The translations under genes were made by a program, and so were the position numbers. The notes beneath the pieces are model-generated. The model worked only from the letters and a program-made list of their open reading frames with translations. It ran no database searches and had not been told where the DNA came from. Positions 1 through 10,990 of a stretch of DNA of 64,000 nt are shown piece after piece; the first letter of the stretch is position 1; every line of letters starts with the position of its first letter. Origin of the DNA: Scalesia atractyloides (lineage: Eukaryota > Streptophyta > Magnoliopsida > Asterales > Asteraceae); the NCBI GenBank assembly GCA_947069175.1, contig CAMTDV010000013.1:27345857-27409856 (forward strand), written 5' to 3'.

Positions 1-356
1 TTAATGGCAAGTGAGTAATGAAGTCTATGGTAATGTCTTGCCAAATTGTTGACCGGACCGGTAGGGCTTAAGTAACCCATAAGGTTTGTGAGTAGGGTAT
101 TTTACCTGTTGGCACACCGGCGTATAAAATTGTTAACATTATCTTTTAACTTAAGCCAAACAAAAGAAGATGCCAATCATTTTATGGTTGTTGTGATCCC
201 TCCCACACAAGATGCGTGGTATTCTTCCAAGAGTAAACGCCTAAGTTCTTTACAATCAGGTATAATAATAGCTTATCAGCATAAATTAGCCCCTCAACGT
301 CTAACCTGAAACGACTCAAAGCGATCAGTTTTGGAGTAAGGCTTAATTTGACCTTC
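1..356 (-). pseudogene. Ty3/gypsy RNase H-integrase fragment, copy B
   Basis: This is a degenerate pol piece read on the minus strand. It covers the end of RNase H, the integrase zinc-finger end (CQQVKYPTHKP, GLLKP) and the start of the integrase core (DFITHLP), but frameshifts and stops break it. It is nearly identical to 1,209-1,571, differing by scattered single bases, so it is a duplicated copy. It runs off the left window edge. Ty3/gypsy, probably a chromovirus, is inferred from these motifs together with the RT piece at 1,861-2,200. Confidence 0.6.
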
Positions 357-1036
357 TAGAGATCAAAGCGAGCAGTTTCACACCTAATGTGATGCTTGAA
401 GCTTTTTTTTGAATCCATTACACACTCTTTGCCGCTCAATTTTGATATTTCACTAAAAATAGAACGCCGATGAATGTTATAGAACCCTAGAAATTAAAAG
501 GCGATAGACGATGAACAAGGTTTTGTAGATTACGTTTATAACACTTCAACGTTTTTGAATTCTGACCATCTTCCATGTTTCCGGATTTGAAGAATAAGGA
601 TGAACAAGGAACGCTGGAATTTAGGAGACTGACGGGGGTGTAGTTTGTGTAGGATACGGTTACCTTATTTGAAACACATAAAAAGACACTATTACCCTTA
701 CAATTGACAAATCAGTCCAAATAATTAATATACAATTTACAATTTTGTCCCTATTGATCTCAACGATTAGATCAAAGATCTAACGGTTTTAAACACTTCT
801 CACACTTTAGGCCCTTTTCACACTATCCCTACCAATTTTATATATTCATTATGTATTTTGACTAACGTTTGGCGTACTTTTGTTGGTTATATTGAAATTA
901 GTTTTATTATTGTTTTTATATGATCTGACTAGACTCGATCCGATCCGATTCGAAACCGGACCGAAAGTTTTTACACAATGGTAGACCAATGACCTCTTGA
1001 AATTTTCGCACCCCATGAAAAACATTTTGGGTCCGC
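357..1036. other. Unassigned sequence between the gypsy duplicates, with a hAT-like end
   Basis: No coding sequence is supported here. The right edge (about 1,022-1,036) reads gggtccgccactg, the reverse complement of a cagtggcggaccc terminus seen at many plant hAT-type elements. I found no matching left terminus, so the stretch could be a truncated DNA transposon or ordinary filler. At 1,037-1,078 it is followed by a third short copy of the segment present at 76-113. Confidence 0.3.
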
Positions 1037-1115
1037 CACTGCCCATAAGGTTTGTGAATAGGGTATTTTACCTGTTGATTTTTGTATTAATGTATTATTT
1101 ACATGGTGACCAATT

Positions 1116-1571
1116 TCATAATAAATTGATGCTATTATAACTGATTTTAATTAATATGCGAACTTTGAGAATCGGTCCACAATAACCATACAATCGCTTT
1201 CCATAAGATAATGGCAAGTGAGTAATGAAGTCTATGGTATTGTCTTGCCAAACTGTTGACCGGACCGGTAGAGGCTTAAGTAACCGATAAGGTTTGTGAG
1301 TAGGGTATTTTACCTGTTGGCACACCGGCGTATAAAATTGTTAACATTATCTTTTAACTTAGGCCAAGCAAAAGAAGATGCCAATCATTTTATGGTTGTT
1401 GTGATCCCTCCCACACAAGATGCGTGGTATTCTTCCAAGAGTAAACGCCTAAGTTCTTTACAATCAGGTATAATAATCGCTTATCAACATAAATTAGCCC
1501 CTCAACGTCTAACCTGAAACGACTCAAAGCAATCAGTTTTGGAGTAAGGCTTAATTTGACCTTCTAGAGAT
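1116..1571 (-). pseudogene. Ty3/gypsy integrase zinc finger and core start, copy A
   Basis: Minus-strand reading gives the integrase zinc-finger end (CQQVKYPTHKPYRLLKPLP) followed by VWQDNTIDFITHLPLSYG, the usual start of a gypsy integrase core. Just downstream, at about 1,150-1,200, a shifted frame continues with MVIVDRFSKFA, the normal next segment, so a frameshift separates the two. The first catalytic Asp region is visible; the rest of the core is missing. It follows the RNase H and RT pieces in correct gypsy order. Confidence 0.65.
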
Positions 1572-1860
1572 CCATGTATAAAAATCCTTGAGTTTTTAAC
1601 CCAAATTGGTGTAGAAGAGGAAATTGGAAATAGTTCTGGAGTCTGAACAACCTGGGAAAGCAAATGTTTTAGGCTTCTTTGATCGGTGAAGATATGAAAT
1701 TCCCGACCTAGCAGCTTCCTCATTCCATTTAAAGGTTGGTTTACGATGGATATCTGTGAGTGAGACTGCTAGCATAACATAACGAATAGTAATATTGTTC
1801 ATCATCAATGCGATGCAGAGGATACCGATTACGAATAATAATATTGTTCAGCTCTCGGTA
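1572..1860 (-). pseudogene. Ty3/gypsy RNase H fragment
   Basis: The minus strand encodes KLLGREFHIFTDQRSLKHLL followed by SQVVQTPE, the signature of the RT-linked RNase H of Ty3/gypsy elements (the TDQRSLK block). Most of RT domain II and the start of RNase H are missing, because the RT N-terminal piece lies only about 100 bp upstream. Stops and frameshifts are present. It is a relic of the same element as its neighbours. Confidence 0.65.
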
Positions 1861-2200
1861 GTTAATACATAAACGCATATTACCGTCCTTTTTCTTCACA
1901 AATAAGACCGTAGCACCCTAAGGTGAAACGTTGGGTTTTATAAATCCCAAATCTAACAACTTTTGCAACTGTTCCTTCAACTCCTTCAGTTCCATCAAAG
2001 CTATACGATATGGAGCTTTAGAAATAGGCTCGGCGCCAGGGATCAAGTCGATGCTGAATTCTACCTGATAGTCGGGTAATAATCCAGGTAGTTCGTCCAC
2101 AAATACTTCAGGATATTGACGAACAACAGGATGGCTATCAAAACTATTAACACTAGTTGAAGCATCATTAATAGATGCTAATAGTCCCTATTTTTCGTCA
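1861..2200 (-). pseudogene. Ty3/gypsy reverse transcriptase N-terminal fragment
   Basis: Minus-strand translation gives HPVVRQYPEVFVDELPGL, then VEFSIDLIPGAEPISKAPYR and LKELKEQLQ.LLDLGFI, then (after a stop near 1,918) VKKKDG..RLCINYREL. These are the classical first blocks of gypsy RT; the catalytic YVDD part is absent. No LTR belonging to it is visible in the window. Confidence 0.75.
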
Positions 2201-2315
2201 TTGAACATTGACAGTCTCACTTTTGAATATTCCGCTTACCAGTCTAACCTTTCACCTAGTTTTCCTCTACCGGTTCCCCGTTAAAAAAAACTTAACAAAT
2301 TTAAGTTTTTTTACA

Positions 2316-2536
2316 AATTACAAACAGATGTTTAAGAGTTTTTTATCAGAACGACGATACAAGTCGATTGATGTAAACTTACCTCGAAACGGTACGAAAA
2401 CGGTGCTTCAATTCAGTTGTTTAAACTTCCAATTAACAAAAATCAAGTCGTTTGGAGCACCTGTTCGATGTAAGTTTTACATCAATCGACTCGTATCGTC
2501 GTTTTGATAAAAACCCTAAAACATCTGTTTGTAATT
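2316..2536. mobile_element. Foldback MITE-like element with ~67-bp terminal inverted repeats
   Basis: The arm 2,316-2,382 matches the reverse complement of 2,470-2,536 with only a few mismatches; the ends read aattacaaacaga and tctgtttgtaatt. The loop of about 87 bp is unique. The whole could fold into a long hairpin. No open reading frame or clear target duplication was found, so the superfamily is undetermined. Confidence 0.7.
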
Positions 2537-3719
2537 CTGATAATCTATTGCAGTTGTGAAGGAAAATGTTTTAGGTCATTTCATGCAACCCCGGATTCTG
2601 AGGAGTGAGGAGGCACTTGTGTCTCTTTGTTTAACGTTTAAACGCTAAAGAGTGGGGATGTTAGTTAACCATATACAATTTAGGATTATATCAACTTATA
2701 AATATTATATTGTTCTCTTTTCTTAACTGTTATTTTAATTCTAATTTGTTTTTGCGTTTATAACCTTTACTCATATTCTATCTCTTTTCTTTGCAGGATC
2801 TAAACCAATAAAAGTGCGAGAATGATTAGTATAGTGTACACGAGTGCTTTGTTTATGCTAAACTAGGGGTCTCTAGATGAATCTTTAAATACCTAAAGGT
2901 ATACCGTAGACATCAATTTTTAGCAAAATATTTTATTTATTATTTAGGCTTTTCTCTTATTTTTAATTGCTAGAAATGTTAATGGAATAGTGGTATGTAA
3001 CTTACCGCTAACTAAGTTAAAAGTCAATTGGGTTCGATCCGGCAGTTGGCTTCTGTCCGTGTTTTCTCCAATTTTGGGCAACGAAATTGAAGTGGATTAA
3101 TCCAGATAAATCCAGATACCAACATAAGTGATAAACATTTAATTTGAATTTTCTGCTCAATCTTATATAAGTAATTTATTAAAATATTTATAATTTTACT
3201 TAAAAGCATGAAACGGTTTTACACATAAAAAGGGACTCCTAAGAAGGCCGGCCTCACAATGCCATCTCCTTCCCCTTACCCTTATTCCTCTCTATTGGGC
3301 GGGTTGATCAACATAGATTCCATAACCCAAGTGGTGTGCGCGTCAATGCAATTGTTTTTTTATGGTTTAGCGAGCTGCAACGCGTGCATGGAAAAATACC
3401 ATGAAAAAAGGAAAACAAGCAGAAGAATACGCACCGAAACAAATTCAAACATATGCACAAAAACAGATTCAAACACCAACATGACCATCAGACAAGCAAC
3501 ACTTCACCTTTCTAAACCCAAACCAAATTTATAATATACCATCATAATTATCAGAAATAAAACACTATTTATGCTCACTTTCGATTCATATATGGTTAAT
3601 TAATATTACATAAAGAGTAAAACAAACATTATTTTACATCATGATTTTATTGGTATTGATATCCTGTTAAGTCGTCAACCTAGCAGGCATGCCGCTAATT
3701 GTACTGGTAACTTTGCAGT
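2537..3719. other. Non-coding sequence, nothing recognised
   Basis: AT-rich sequence with short open frames that show no family signature. I see no repeat boundaries, RNA gene or coding bias here. Confidence 0.4.
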
Positions 3720-3765
3720 TTAACTTGGACATTTGCCTCTAGATGTACAGGTAGTGTTACAGTTT
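3674..3765. repeat. Imperfect ~45-bp tandem duplication at the 3' end of the peptide ORF
   Basis: 3,720-3,765 and 3,674-3,720 align along their length with substitutions. On the minus strand the first ends in CNTTCTSRGKCPS and the second reads CKVTSTISGMPAR. The duplication spans the stop codon. Confidence 0.5.
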
Positions 3766-3911
3766 AAGTTACACGTTTCCTTTGACTCCCAGCACCACGT
3801 ACTGAACATATACCTCTCAGATAATTTCTCATCACTATTTTGTTTTGTAAGTTGTTTTGCCTCATTGATAGCATGCCCACTTCCAATAAATAAACAAAGA
3901 ACTGATATCAT
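3720..3911 (-). CDS. Candidate small cysteine-rich peptide (63 aa or a 3' exon)
   Basis: The ATG at 3,911 follows an in-frame TGA CAA. The protein starts with a short hydrophobic stretch (ISVLCLFIGSGHA) that looks like the end of a signal peptide and finishes with a cysteine-rich tail: WCWESKETCNLNCNTTCTSR then GKCPS, giving the spacing C-x5-C-x3-C-x3-C-x5-C. This resembles secreted cysteine-rich peptides in general; I do not recognise a family. The hydrophobic part is short, and a possible acceptor (atatcag) lies just inside the start, so it could instead be the second exon of a longer gene. A 45-bp imperfect tandem copy of its 3' end follows the stop. Coding status is unproven. Confidence 0.35.
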   Translation of the reverse strand: MISVLCLFIGSGHAINEAKQLTKQNSDEKLSERYMFSTWCWESKETCNLNCNTTCTSRGKCPS

Positions 3912-4036
3912 TTGTCATAACATGATATTTGGATTATGAGTGTTATAGGTTGAGGGGGGTTTTGGTTGAATCACAATAATCAGCAACTTTCTCTTCTCGG
4001 AAAAAAAAAACCAATAAAAAAATCTCACGTTCTCGA

Positions 4037-4091
4037 ATGGCTTCATCAAGTGCTCAATTGTTGGTTGGTCTCAAGGCAACTTCAAATCTAG
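4037..4091 (+). CDS. Candidate first exon with a Ser-rich N-terminus
   Basis: An ATG in good context opens MASSSAQLLVGLKATSNL and ends at a consensus-like donor (ctag|gtacac). The composition, with Ser, Ala, Thr and Lys and no acidic residues, resembles a plastid transit peptide. No matching downstream exon is visible before the solo LTR at 4,451, so if real it is an orphaned fragment. Too short for a family assignment. Confidence 0.25.
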
Positions 4092-4445
4092 GTACACCAA
4101 CTAGTTGTTGTTGAATAATCAGACACTTAATCGAACACACAAACACGGGATCGAACAAACTTGTTCAACTATTTTATTATTTATCAATGAAAGAACACCA
4201 TTTACGATAGCCTAACCATCTATTTATGCTAAACTTATTCTAATCCTAACTCAACTAAAACTATAGTTAAATAAATAAATAATATAAAATACTTCACAAT
4301 TTATTCACCAGGAATTATCTATAACCCGTTTGATGTTTATCTACTTGAATTCAAGATTAACGTCTTCCTTCAAATAATTATTGATTTCTTTAATCTCTTA
4401 TAGGAAGACAATGCTAGATGGGCGGCGAAGCATAAATAAATCAAA
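4092..4445. other. AT-rich spacer, nothing recognised
   Basis: No coding frame or repeat signature is supported between the candidate exon and the solo LTR. Confidence 0.4.
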
Positions 4446-6996
4446 GTGGTTGTCACACCCCGCGGATTTCCAACCAATCCAAACACCAGTGGACCTGGGT
4501 GGGGAATATCGTGACGTAAGTTGATATCATCATAGTCAATTAAACACAACACAGCAGAAGTCTTGGAGTTAAATTACTATTACAAACCAAACATTCAAAG
4601 TACAAAATAATATACAGATGACTTGTAATAGAAGATCCGCGGATCGTAAAATGTACAAAAATGTATAACAGACTTTAGGGCAGATCTAAGGATTTGCAAG
4701 ATCCTCTTATATCATTACCGAGCAGCTTCCAGCCTATTTCGTATTGTACCTGCAAGCTTAGCCTTTTGAAAATACGTCAGCTTCGCTGGTAAATACACCC
4801 AATTGACTCATTTTGAAAACATTTGAAAATGATTTTAAGTGCACATGGCACAAAGTCTTTTTATAACTTGGGAAAGTTACTTTGTAACCTTGTTAACAGA
4901 TTCACATGTTTGTCCATACATGCAGGGCCCAGTACGGAGACCGAGACATGATTAACGCACTCACCACTTAAGAACTCACGAAGGAGTTATCCCCAACTTT
5001 GTGGGTAAAGTTTTTAGCATGAGCGTCTGTCAGGTGTATGTCTACACCCCGCGCTTAGGTCGTGGTCATTATCTAATGTAATGAGCCGATGATATCCAGG
5101 ACACGGTAGTTAACCCCCGATGTTTAAGTTATCAAACAATACTGATTAAAAAGGAATATGCGGATTTACTAGCCACAATCCGGCATTCGATTGTTCCCAT
5201 TTCCAACCAAGCGGTAATAGTTTACCTGAGCTAGTCTTGATTTTATTATGACAAGTCTCAACCGTATCCAAAATGAACTAAGTTCAGATAGCATTTACTA
5301 GAAGGCTCTAGTCTGGATTATGGCATAAGCTAACCAATTAAGTGCTAACGGTCATATATAAGTCATAGACTTAAACCGACTAGCGTACATGATCAATAAC
5401 GGTAAAATACGCTAGATTAAGCGATGACCGAATAGAATGTAGTCTAAACCCAACAAGTACTTTGACTTGTATAATATGTGAAAACCATAAAGATTCTGGA
5501 TTTTGAGACTTAAATGACAAGGTTAAACCTGTTTCGGTTAATTTCCGTAAACTAGTTACATATACTTAACCGCACGCATATCAGCGATATCGGGTAATCG
5601 GATAAGTCATGGACAACTCCCATATGCCATTATACTATAGATAAGTTGTAATATCGGTATGATATCAACTTACATGCCCGTTAAGATTTTAGAACGAAAC
5701 TATGCCTTATAAGAGCGTTCCGGTAATTATATACCGTATAAAAGGAACTTGAATATGTTTTACTATCATAAGTATTCTGAAAAAAATAATTAATTTATGA
5801 TATAATATCAGTAGGAACATGATAATATGTGTAATTTATCATTTATGACCAAACTATGCACCGAATGGGCATTTTGGTCATTTTACACATAGTATGATAG
5901 TTTATTTGGGATTTTGAGTTTATATCATGTACCTACTGTAAAAATATTTTAAATAAGTTTTTAAAATCAGTAGGTAACAAGTCTTGGTTGATAAATATGG
6001 TCCAAGACCATACTATGCGCCGAAACGGCGCTTAAGTCGTAAAATGACGATTTGTGCGAAGTTTACTAAAAACTGATGTTAAGATCAGGTTTATACGTCC
6101 TAGATATGTTATTTATTATAACATATCAGTAGGTAAAAGTTTTAATATGAAAAATTATGATTAAAACCATTTTACGCGCCACAAGGGCTTTATCGTCATT
6201 TATTAACATAAAACAAGAACTTGTTCATAAACTCAGTTTATAATCTGATTTGACATCCCAAATAATCCTCCTTATGATATTACATCAGTAGGTAGTTCAT
6301 TTTCAAGTTCAATATCATTTAAAATCTTATTTTATGCGAGAAGGGCATTTTAGTCAAATTTGGCATAATTACGGAACTTGTGCATAAACTCAGATTCTTA
6401 GTATGATCTTGTAATATAATCTCAGGGGGTTATGCTACATTATATTACGATCATAATGTAACCTTAGATTAGCAGCTAACTAATCTAAAACGAGTCAGAA
6501 TCGAAAGTCAAAGCAGAAGTCAAACTTTGCGACTTTCGGTTGCGAACCGACCCTAGAACTGAAATTGACGAGCCGAAATTGTTCTTACATGTTCTAATGA
6601 TTATTACCAACTTGTTTAAGTGTCAGAACATGTTTCATATATATATATATAAGCTCATATTATAATATTTCCAAAAACTGGTCTAGCAAACGTGATCTTT
6701 ACGAGGTGCCCTCAATAGGGATTAACACCTACCTTATTACGATCACTTAGCCATGTTTGTTATGAACAATGTCTGGACCATAATGGTCTTAACCGAAAGT
6801 CAAGGCGTTTTCCGTAAAACGCTTGACTTTTGGCTATAAAAGCCTATAAACGAACATACAAGAGAAAGGAACACTTACAAGTGATGCCTAGGATGAAATA
6901 GAATTAAGTTGGATGCTCCTTTCAGTTAGGAACTTCAGATGAGGGAGATAGAGTGAAGAATGAGAAAGATGCAAGTTCAAATGGTGAACCTTGGCA

Positions 6997-7007
6997 CCTA
7001 TTTATAG
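6997..7007 (-). promoter_or_regulatory. TATA box of the solo LTR
   Basis: The complement reads ctataaatagg. It is followed on the minus strand by a pyrimidine-rich leader (ctttctcattcttcactc) and then a GTAAGT donor, as expected for the start of the R region. Confidence 0.5.
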
Positions 7008-7491
7008 TTAGAGAGCTTGAAGGAGATAATGTCAGGTGTTAAGGGGTGTTAGAGAGAGCTTACAAGTGTCCTAAAACGTGGCATAGCTGTTTGAAAGTCC
7101 ATGGTTTCGAATCAAATTGTTTTTGGCAACATGTGTGGAGGCCAAGGCAATTTTATGCAGATACAAGTCTTTGGCGGGCTGCGAGAGGCCAGGCTGCCTC
7201 TCACGCCCTGCGAGCGCCCCATAGTCACTTTTAAAGTTTGTCACTTTTAGCCCCTCAACTTATAAAACCTCCTAAAACACCTTTATAGCATATTTAGCCC
7301 TCCGTAACCAATATTTAGCGTATTCGGGAGTATGCCCGGATATTGTCGAGCTCTCGGTTCGTTAAAAGGTCACTCAGAGGTATAAATTAACATGTTGACA
7401 CTTTTAACCCCTCCATTATCCAACTTTTACATATATACAGAATTAATCCCTCTCGTTCAACAAGTGGCACGTATGAGAGGTAGGACTTCGT

Positions 7492-7800
7492 AAAGGATCA
7501 CTCAGAGGCTCATTATAAGCATGTTGACTCTGCTGTCACTCAGAGGCTAGGCATATTGACATAAATGGTCACTCAGAGGCCAAATTTAAGCATGTTGACA
7601 CTAACGGTCACTCAGAGACTAAGTTTAAGCATGTTGACACTAATGGTCACTCAGAGGCTAAGTTTTAAGCATGTTGACACTAATGGTCACTTAGAGGTTC
7701 GGTTTATGCATGTTGACATCAGAAGGTCACTCAGAGACTTAGTTTGAGCATGTTGACATCAGAAGGTCACTCAGAGACTTAGTTTGAGCATGTTGACACT
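7492..7800. repeat. 39-40-bp minisatellite in LTR U3
   Basis: Eight units based on ggtcactcagaggctaag followed by catgttgaca; the catgttgac anchor recurs at 7,552, 7,591, 7,630, 7,670, 7,709, 7,749 and 7,789. Degenerate units extend left to about 7,375. The array lies in the U3 of the minus-oriented solo LTR, upstream of its TATA box, where tandem enhancers are common in LTRs. Confidence 0.9.
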
Positions 7801-7901
7801 TTTAGTCCCTATTAGTCCTTAATGGACTTATTATAAAAAAAAAAAAAATGACACGTGTCACTATACTATTGGACACGATTTTTATGAGGTGTTACGGTGG
7901 T

Positions 7902-8383
7902 GAATGGAATCGGCAAGAGGATTATTCAATAAATGGCATAGGCAAAGATTAAAGAAATCGAGGCGACAGAGAATGAAGAATCACAACGGCAATATCTTTG
8001 AAGAAATCGAGGTGGCAATGTCTTCAAAGAAATCAAGGCTGCAATGTCAAATATATATTCCTTGTTTAGTTTCCATTGTATTTGAGATTTTACGTTATTT
8101 GTTATTGAGTTTGTATTTGTTTTGAAAATTCTATGGTTAGATTAAAAAAAATAGTTTTAATACTTAGATCGTTGTAAAAAACATTGATTTTTTTCCTCAT
8201 GTGTCCCCGTTGACTGACGACTAGGAGTACGCCTTATACGCTCCTTTTGCACCGATTAGTACCTTAGACTTACACAAGGAGGGTACAAAGAATGAATTTT
8301 GTACTAATTTTTGGGATTGCATTAAGGATAATTTGAAAAAAAAGGAATTTCGCAACCAAGTGGCGGGACACAGAGACTTCCAA
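7902..8383. other. Unassigned unique-looking sequence
   Basis: Contains a purine-rich stretch with repeated aaagaaatcgagg and caatgtc motifs. I see no recognised coding or RNA gene. Confidence 0.35.
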
Positions 8384-8838
8384 CAGTATGCATGGTTTGG
8401 TTACTAGCTTTAATCGAAACCAAAGTTATTGGTTAAACTATTTTATTAATCAGTCTGTTTTTGGTTAACTGATTGTGTTTATTTAGTTAGATTGTCGATT
8501 TTCAGTTCAATCAATTTCTGTTAATATTCAAAATCAAACATGGGCTAAATTTTTTATTTACAAATACATTAAATAAATGTATAAATATATGAAATGATGA
8601 TATGAATAAATATATGAAATCAAGGTATATATGAATACATGAAATGGAGGCACAAAAATGATATACTTAAAATGGATTTATAAAATTAGAAATATAAGAA
8701 ATATGAATGGTGGATTCTATTAGTTTGGTTAATTTGGTTAACCAGGATATAAAAAACCCAATATCCTAATTTGATTTTTGGTTGAATTCGGTTCGGATTC
8801 GTTAAAGATTAAATGTCCGGTTAATGCTCATCCATAGA
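8384..8838. mobile_element. Degenerate hAT-like non-autonomous element
   Basis: Rich in ggttaac and ggttcgg motifs and ending in ccggttaatgctcatcca, a terminus style common to plant hAT MITEs. The left end near 8,384 is poorly matched and no 8-bp duplication is visible. Assignment is tentative. Confidence 0.3.
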
Positions 8839-10799
8839 CACTTTTAATCATGTATAACGTCAATTTTTAAAAATTGAAACAAAACTATACTCAAAATAAA
8901 GAGAATAAATACGGTTTAAAAGACAAATTTACCCATAAAAATGGATGGTTCAATTTCACCCATCTTTTTACTATTTGCACCATGTGATATAACACTTATT
9001 AACTCATATTTGTATTTTTCTTTTGTAACTTTAAATATTATTAAAGAGAATATGGTGTTACAATATACTTATTTTTATATGTGTTTTTATATCACTTATA
9101 TATAAAAAACAGATTCGTATCTCGAATATAAAGTTATATAAGTTATAAAACTTTATATTCGATACGACTAGTTATAAAACTTAATAAATTTTATAAGTTA
9201 TAAAACTTTAAAAAGTTTTATAAGTTTTAAAACTTTATATTTGATACGGCTTGTTTTTTTATAATTCTTATTTGTAAATGATAATAAGTATATCACAAAA
9301 CCGTATATGTTTGTTAATAAAACGTTATATATTAGAAGTAATAATAGAAAAACATAAATATAAATTTATTAATGTTATATTATTTGATGCAATTAATAAT
9401 AATAGATGTAAATAGTAGTACCTCTAAAAAAAACCTTAACAATATACATAAAGTGTTGTATCTTGAGCAGCAAGTATAGTTGTATTACTTAATTTTAAAT
9501 GTCAAAGCTTGGTGTATTTTAATATAGCATAGATATGTATATTTATAGGTTTTTAAGTAAAAATTAAGAAGTATGTTTAGTTGTTTGTATTTGATATAGA
9601 ATACATGGTTAATTTTTTTTAAAAGAAATGGTTTTAGAACTATATAACATACCACAAAACTAATTATATATTATATATATATATATTAAACTTTGATCAT
9701 TTAGTTTTTAAGTTATTAAAATTTTAAAACTAGGTATATTTTTAATCTCTTCTAATACATAAACTAAAGTTTTTAAATCGATGAAATAAATTTTTTGACC
9801 ACAACTACTTTATATTTTTTTTATCTGGTAAACACGTTTAATTTAATAGACTGTAACCCACCAATCAATTAAATCCATTTATTAGTTATTAGAATTAAGG
9901 GTATCAATTCCTGAAAAAAAAAAAACAAGTTTTGAGTCAGTTAACAGGAGAAGGAAACTTCGCAAATAAAAATATCCCCAACCTAAGGGTGCAGTTACCA
10001 TTTGCAGATTCACACAAACCACTGCTAGAGAACAAATGAGAAGTGGCAGGAAAGGAAGATTTGACATGCAAACGAAAGGGGTGTGTGGTCAATGGTAATA
10101 GATTTCGACTTCAACGTCACAAAGAGCTACAATTTGGTTTATTTATTCAACTTTTTTGTTATTATTATAGATTGAATCTTATACCTGTTAGATAATTTTA
10201 ACCATATATACTCATGATGTTCCTAATGTAAACAAGTATATATCAAATAATTGTCAATGTGTTATGTGAATATCATCAAATAAATTGAGCTAATCTTGTT
10301 TGACTTTATGTTTAAGTTCGATAATTAGCTAGGATTTTAAACATTTGGGGTAAATTGATGACTCGGTAATAGGTGGATTCCCCACTAGTCAGAATGATTA
10401 TATGTATAACCAAACAAACCAAAAGAAGAACAAGAAGAGCAATTACAAGAACGTTCTTCATGCTAGGTTCTTTTTACCAAAATATATCGAATACAACAAT
10501 TCATAAACAAAAATAAAACTAGTGACTTCACGGGCTTTGCGTGGATATATTCAAACACAAAAGGTGTGTTCCGTGAATTGAGGCATGCATTTCCTTTTCT
10601 ATGTTTTCGTGAAATGCTTTTGTGATATTGTGTACTTTTTATTCTTATATGTTTGCTTTTGGATACATTGAAATTCATGTTTCGGTTACAAGTGATGGAT
10701 AGTATATAAAACTAGGAAAAAAAAATAACTTGTCAAGAATTAACAGTTTTCGACAAAGATGGATGAATAAAGTAGTATATGTGATCTCTTGTTTATATT
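8839..10799. other. AT-rich intergenic sequence
   Basis: Very AT-rich, with no supported gene. At 9,115-9,250 three inverted copies of a cgaatataaagtt-type motif form overlapping palindromes. Short frames show no family signature. Confidence 0.4.
9115..9250. repeat. Cluster of overlapping inverted repeats
   Basis: cgtatctcgaatataaagtt is answered by aactttatattcgatacg about 30 bp later, and a third inverted copy (tttgatacgg) follows at about 9,240. Could be a decayed foldback element. Confidence 0.4.
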
Positions 10800-10804
10800 A
10801 TGTC

Positions 10805-10990
10805 TAATTGGGTAGCGATGGGCATTTCGGTACTAGTATCCATCAAATTTCAATGCCAATTCCGTACTCATTTTTTGGTGTTACACGATCAACATTTTTG
10901 CTTCATTACGGTACCGGTATTTTGCCGATTTTTAGCTTCAATTACCATACCTATACCGAACATTTTCAGTGCTGGTACCGGTACTGTTGA
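10805..10990. mobile_element. Possible truncated hAT-type element
   Basis: Starts gcgatgggcatttcggta and is rich in ggtaccggta, typical of a class of plant hAT MITEs. The right terminus is missing or eroded. Confidence 0.3.

Larger units (their letters stand above)
1..1571. repeat. Direct duplication of ~360 bp (1-356 and 1,209-1,571)
   Basis: The two blocks align end to end with only scattered substitutions, and a 40-bp third piece lies at 1,037-1,078. The duplicated DNA is itself gypsy pol. It may reflect a local duplication or two insertions of the same element. The left block starts at or before base 1, so its true limit is unknown. Confidence 0.8.
4446..7901 (-). mobile_element. Solo LTR (4,451-7,896) with 5-bp target duplication
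   Basis: The left end reads tgtcacaccccgcgg and the right end gaggtgttacg; both are flanked by gtggt (4,446-4,450 and 7,897-7,901). The final base is g where a is expected, so the terminal TG..CA has one mutation. There is no gag-pol, PBS or second LTR, hence a solo LTR of about 3.4 kb. Orientation is minus: a TATA box (ctataaatagg, complement of 6,997-7,007) points leftward. A donor-like GTAAGT (complement of 6,873-6,878) and an acceptor-like gcttgcag (exon from 4,749) could bound a 2.1-kb intron. The class is inferred as Ty3/gypsy from the TGTAACACC start. Confidence 0.8.

Noticed and set aside
3259..3534. 91-residue plus-strand protein
   Set aside because: No family signature and Asn/Thr/Lys low complexity; no splice or promoter context.
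7492..7800. CRISPR-like array
   Set aside because: Units are contiguous 39-bp tandem copies without unique spacers, in a plant LTR.
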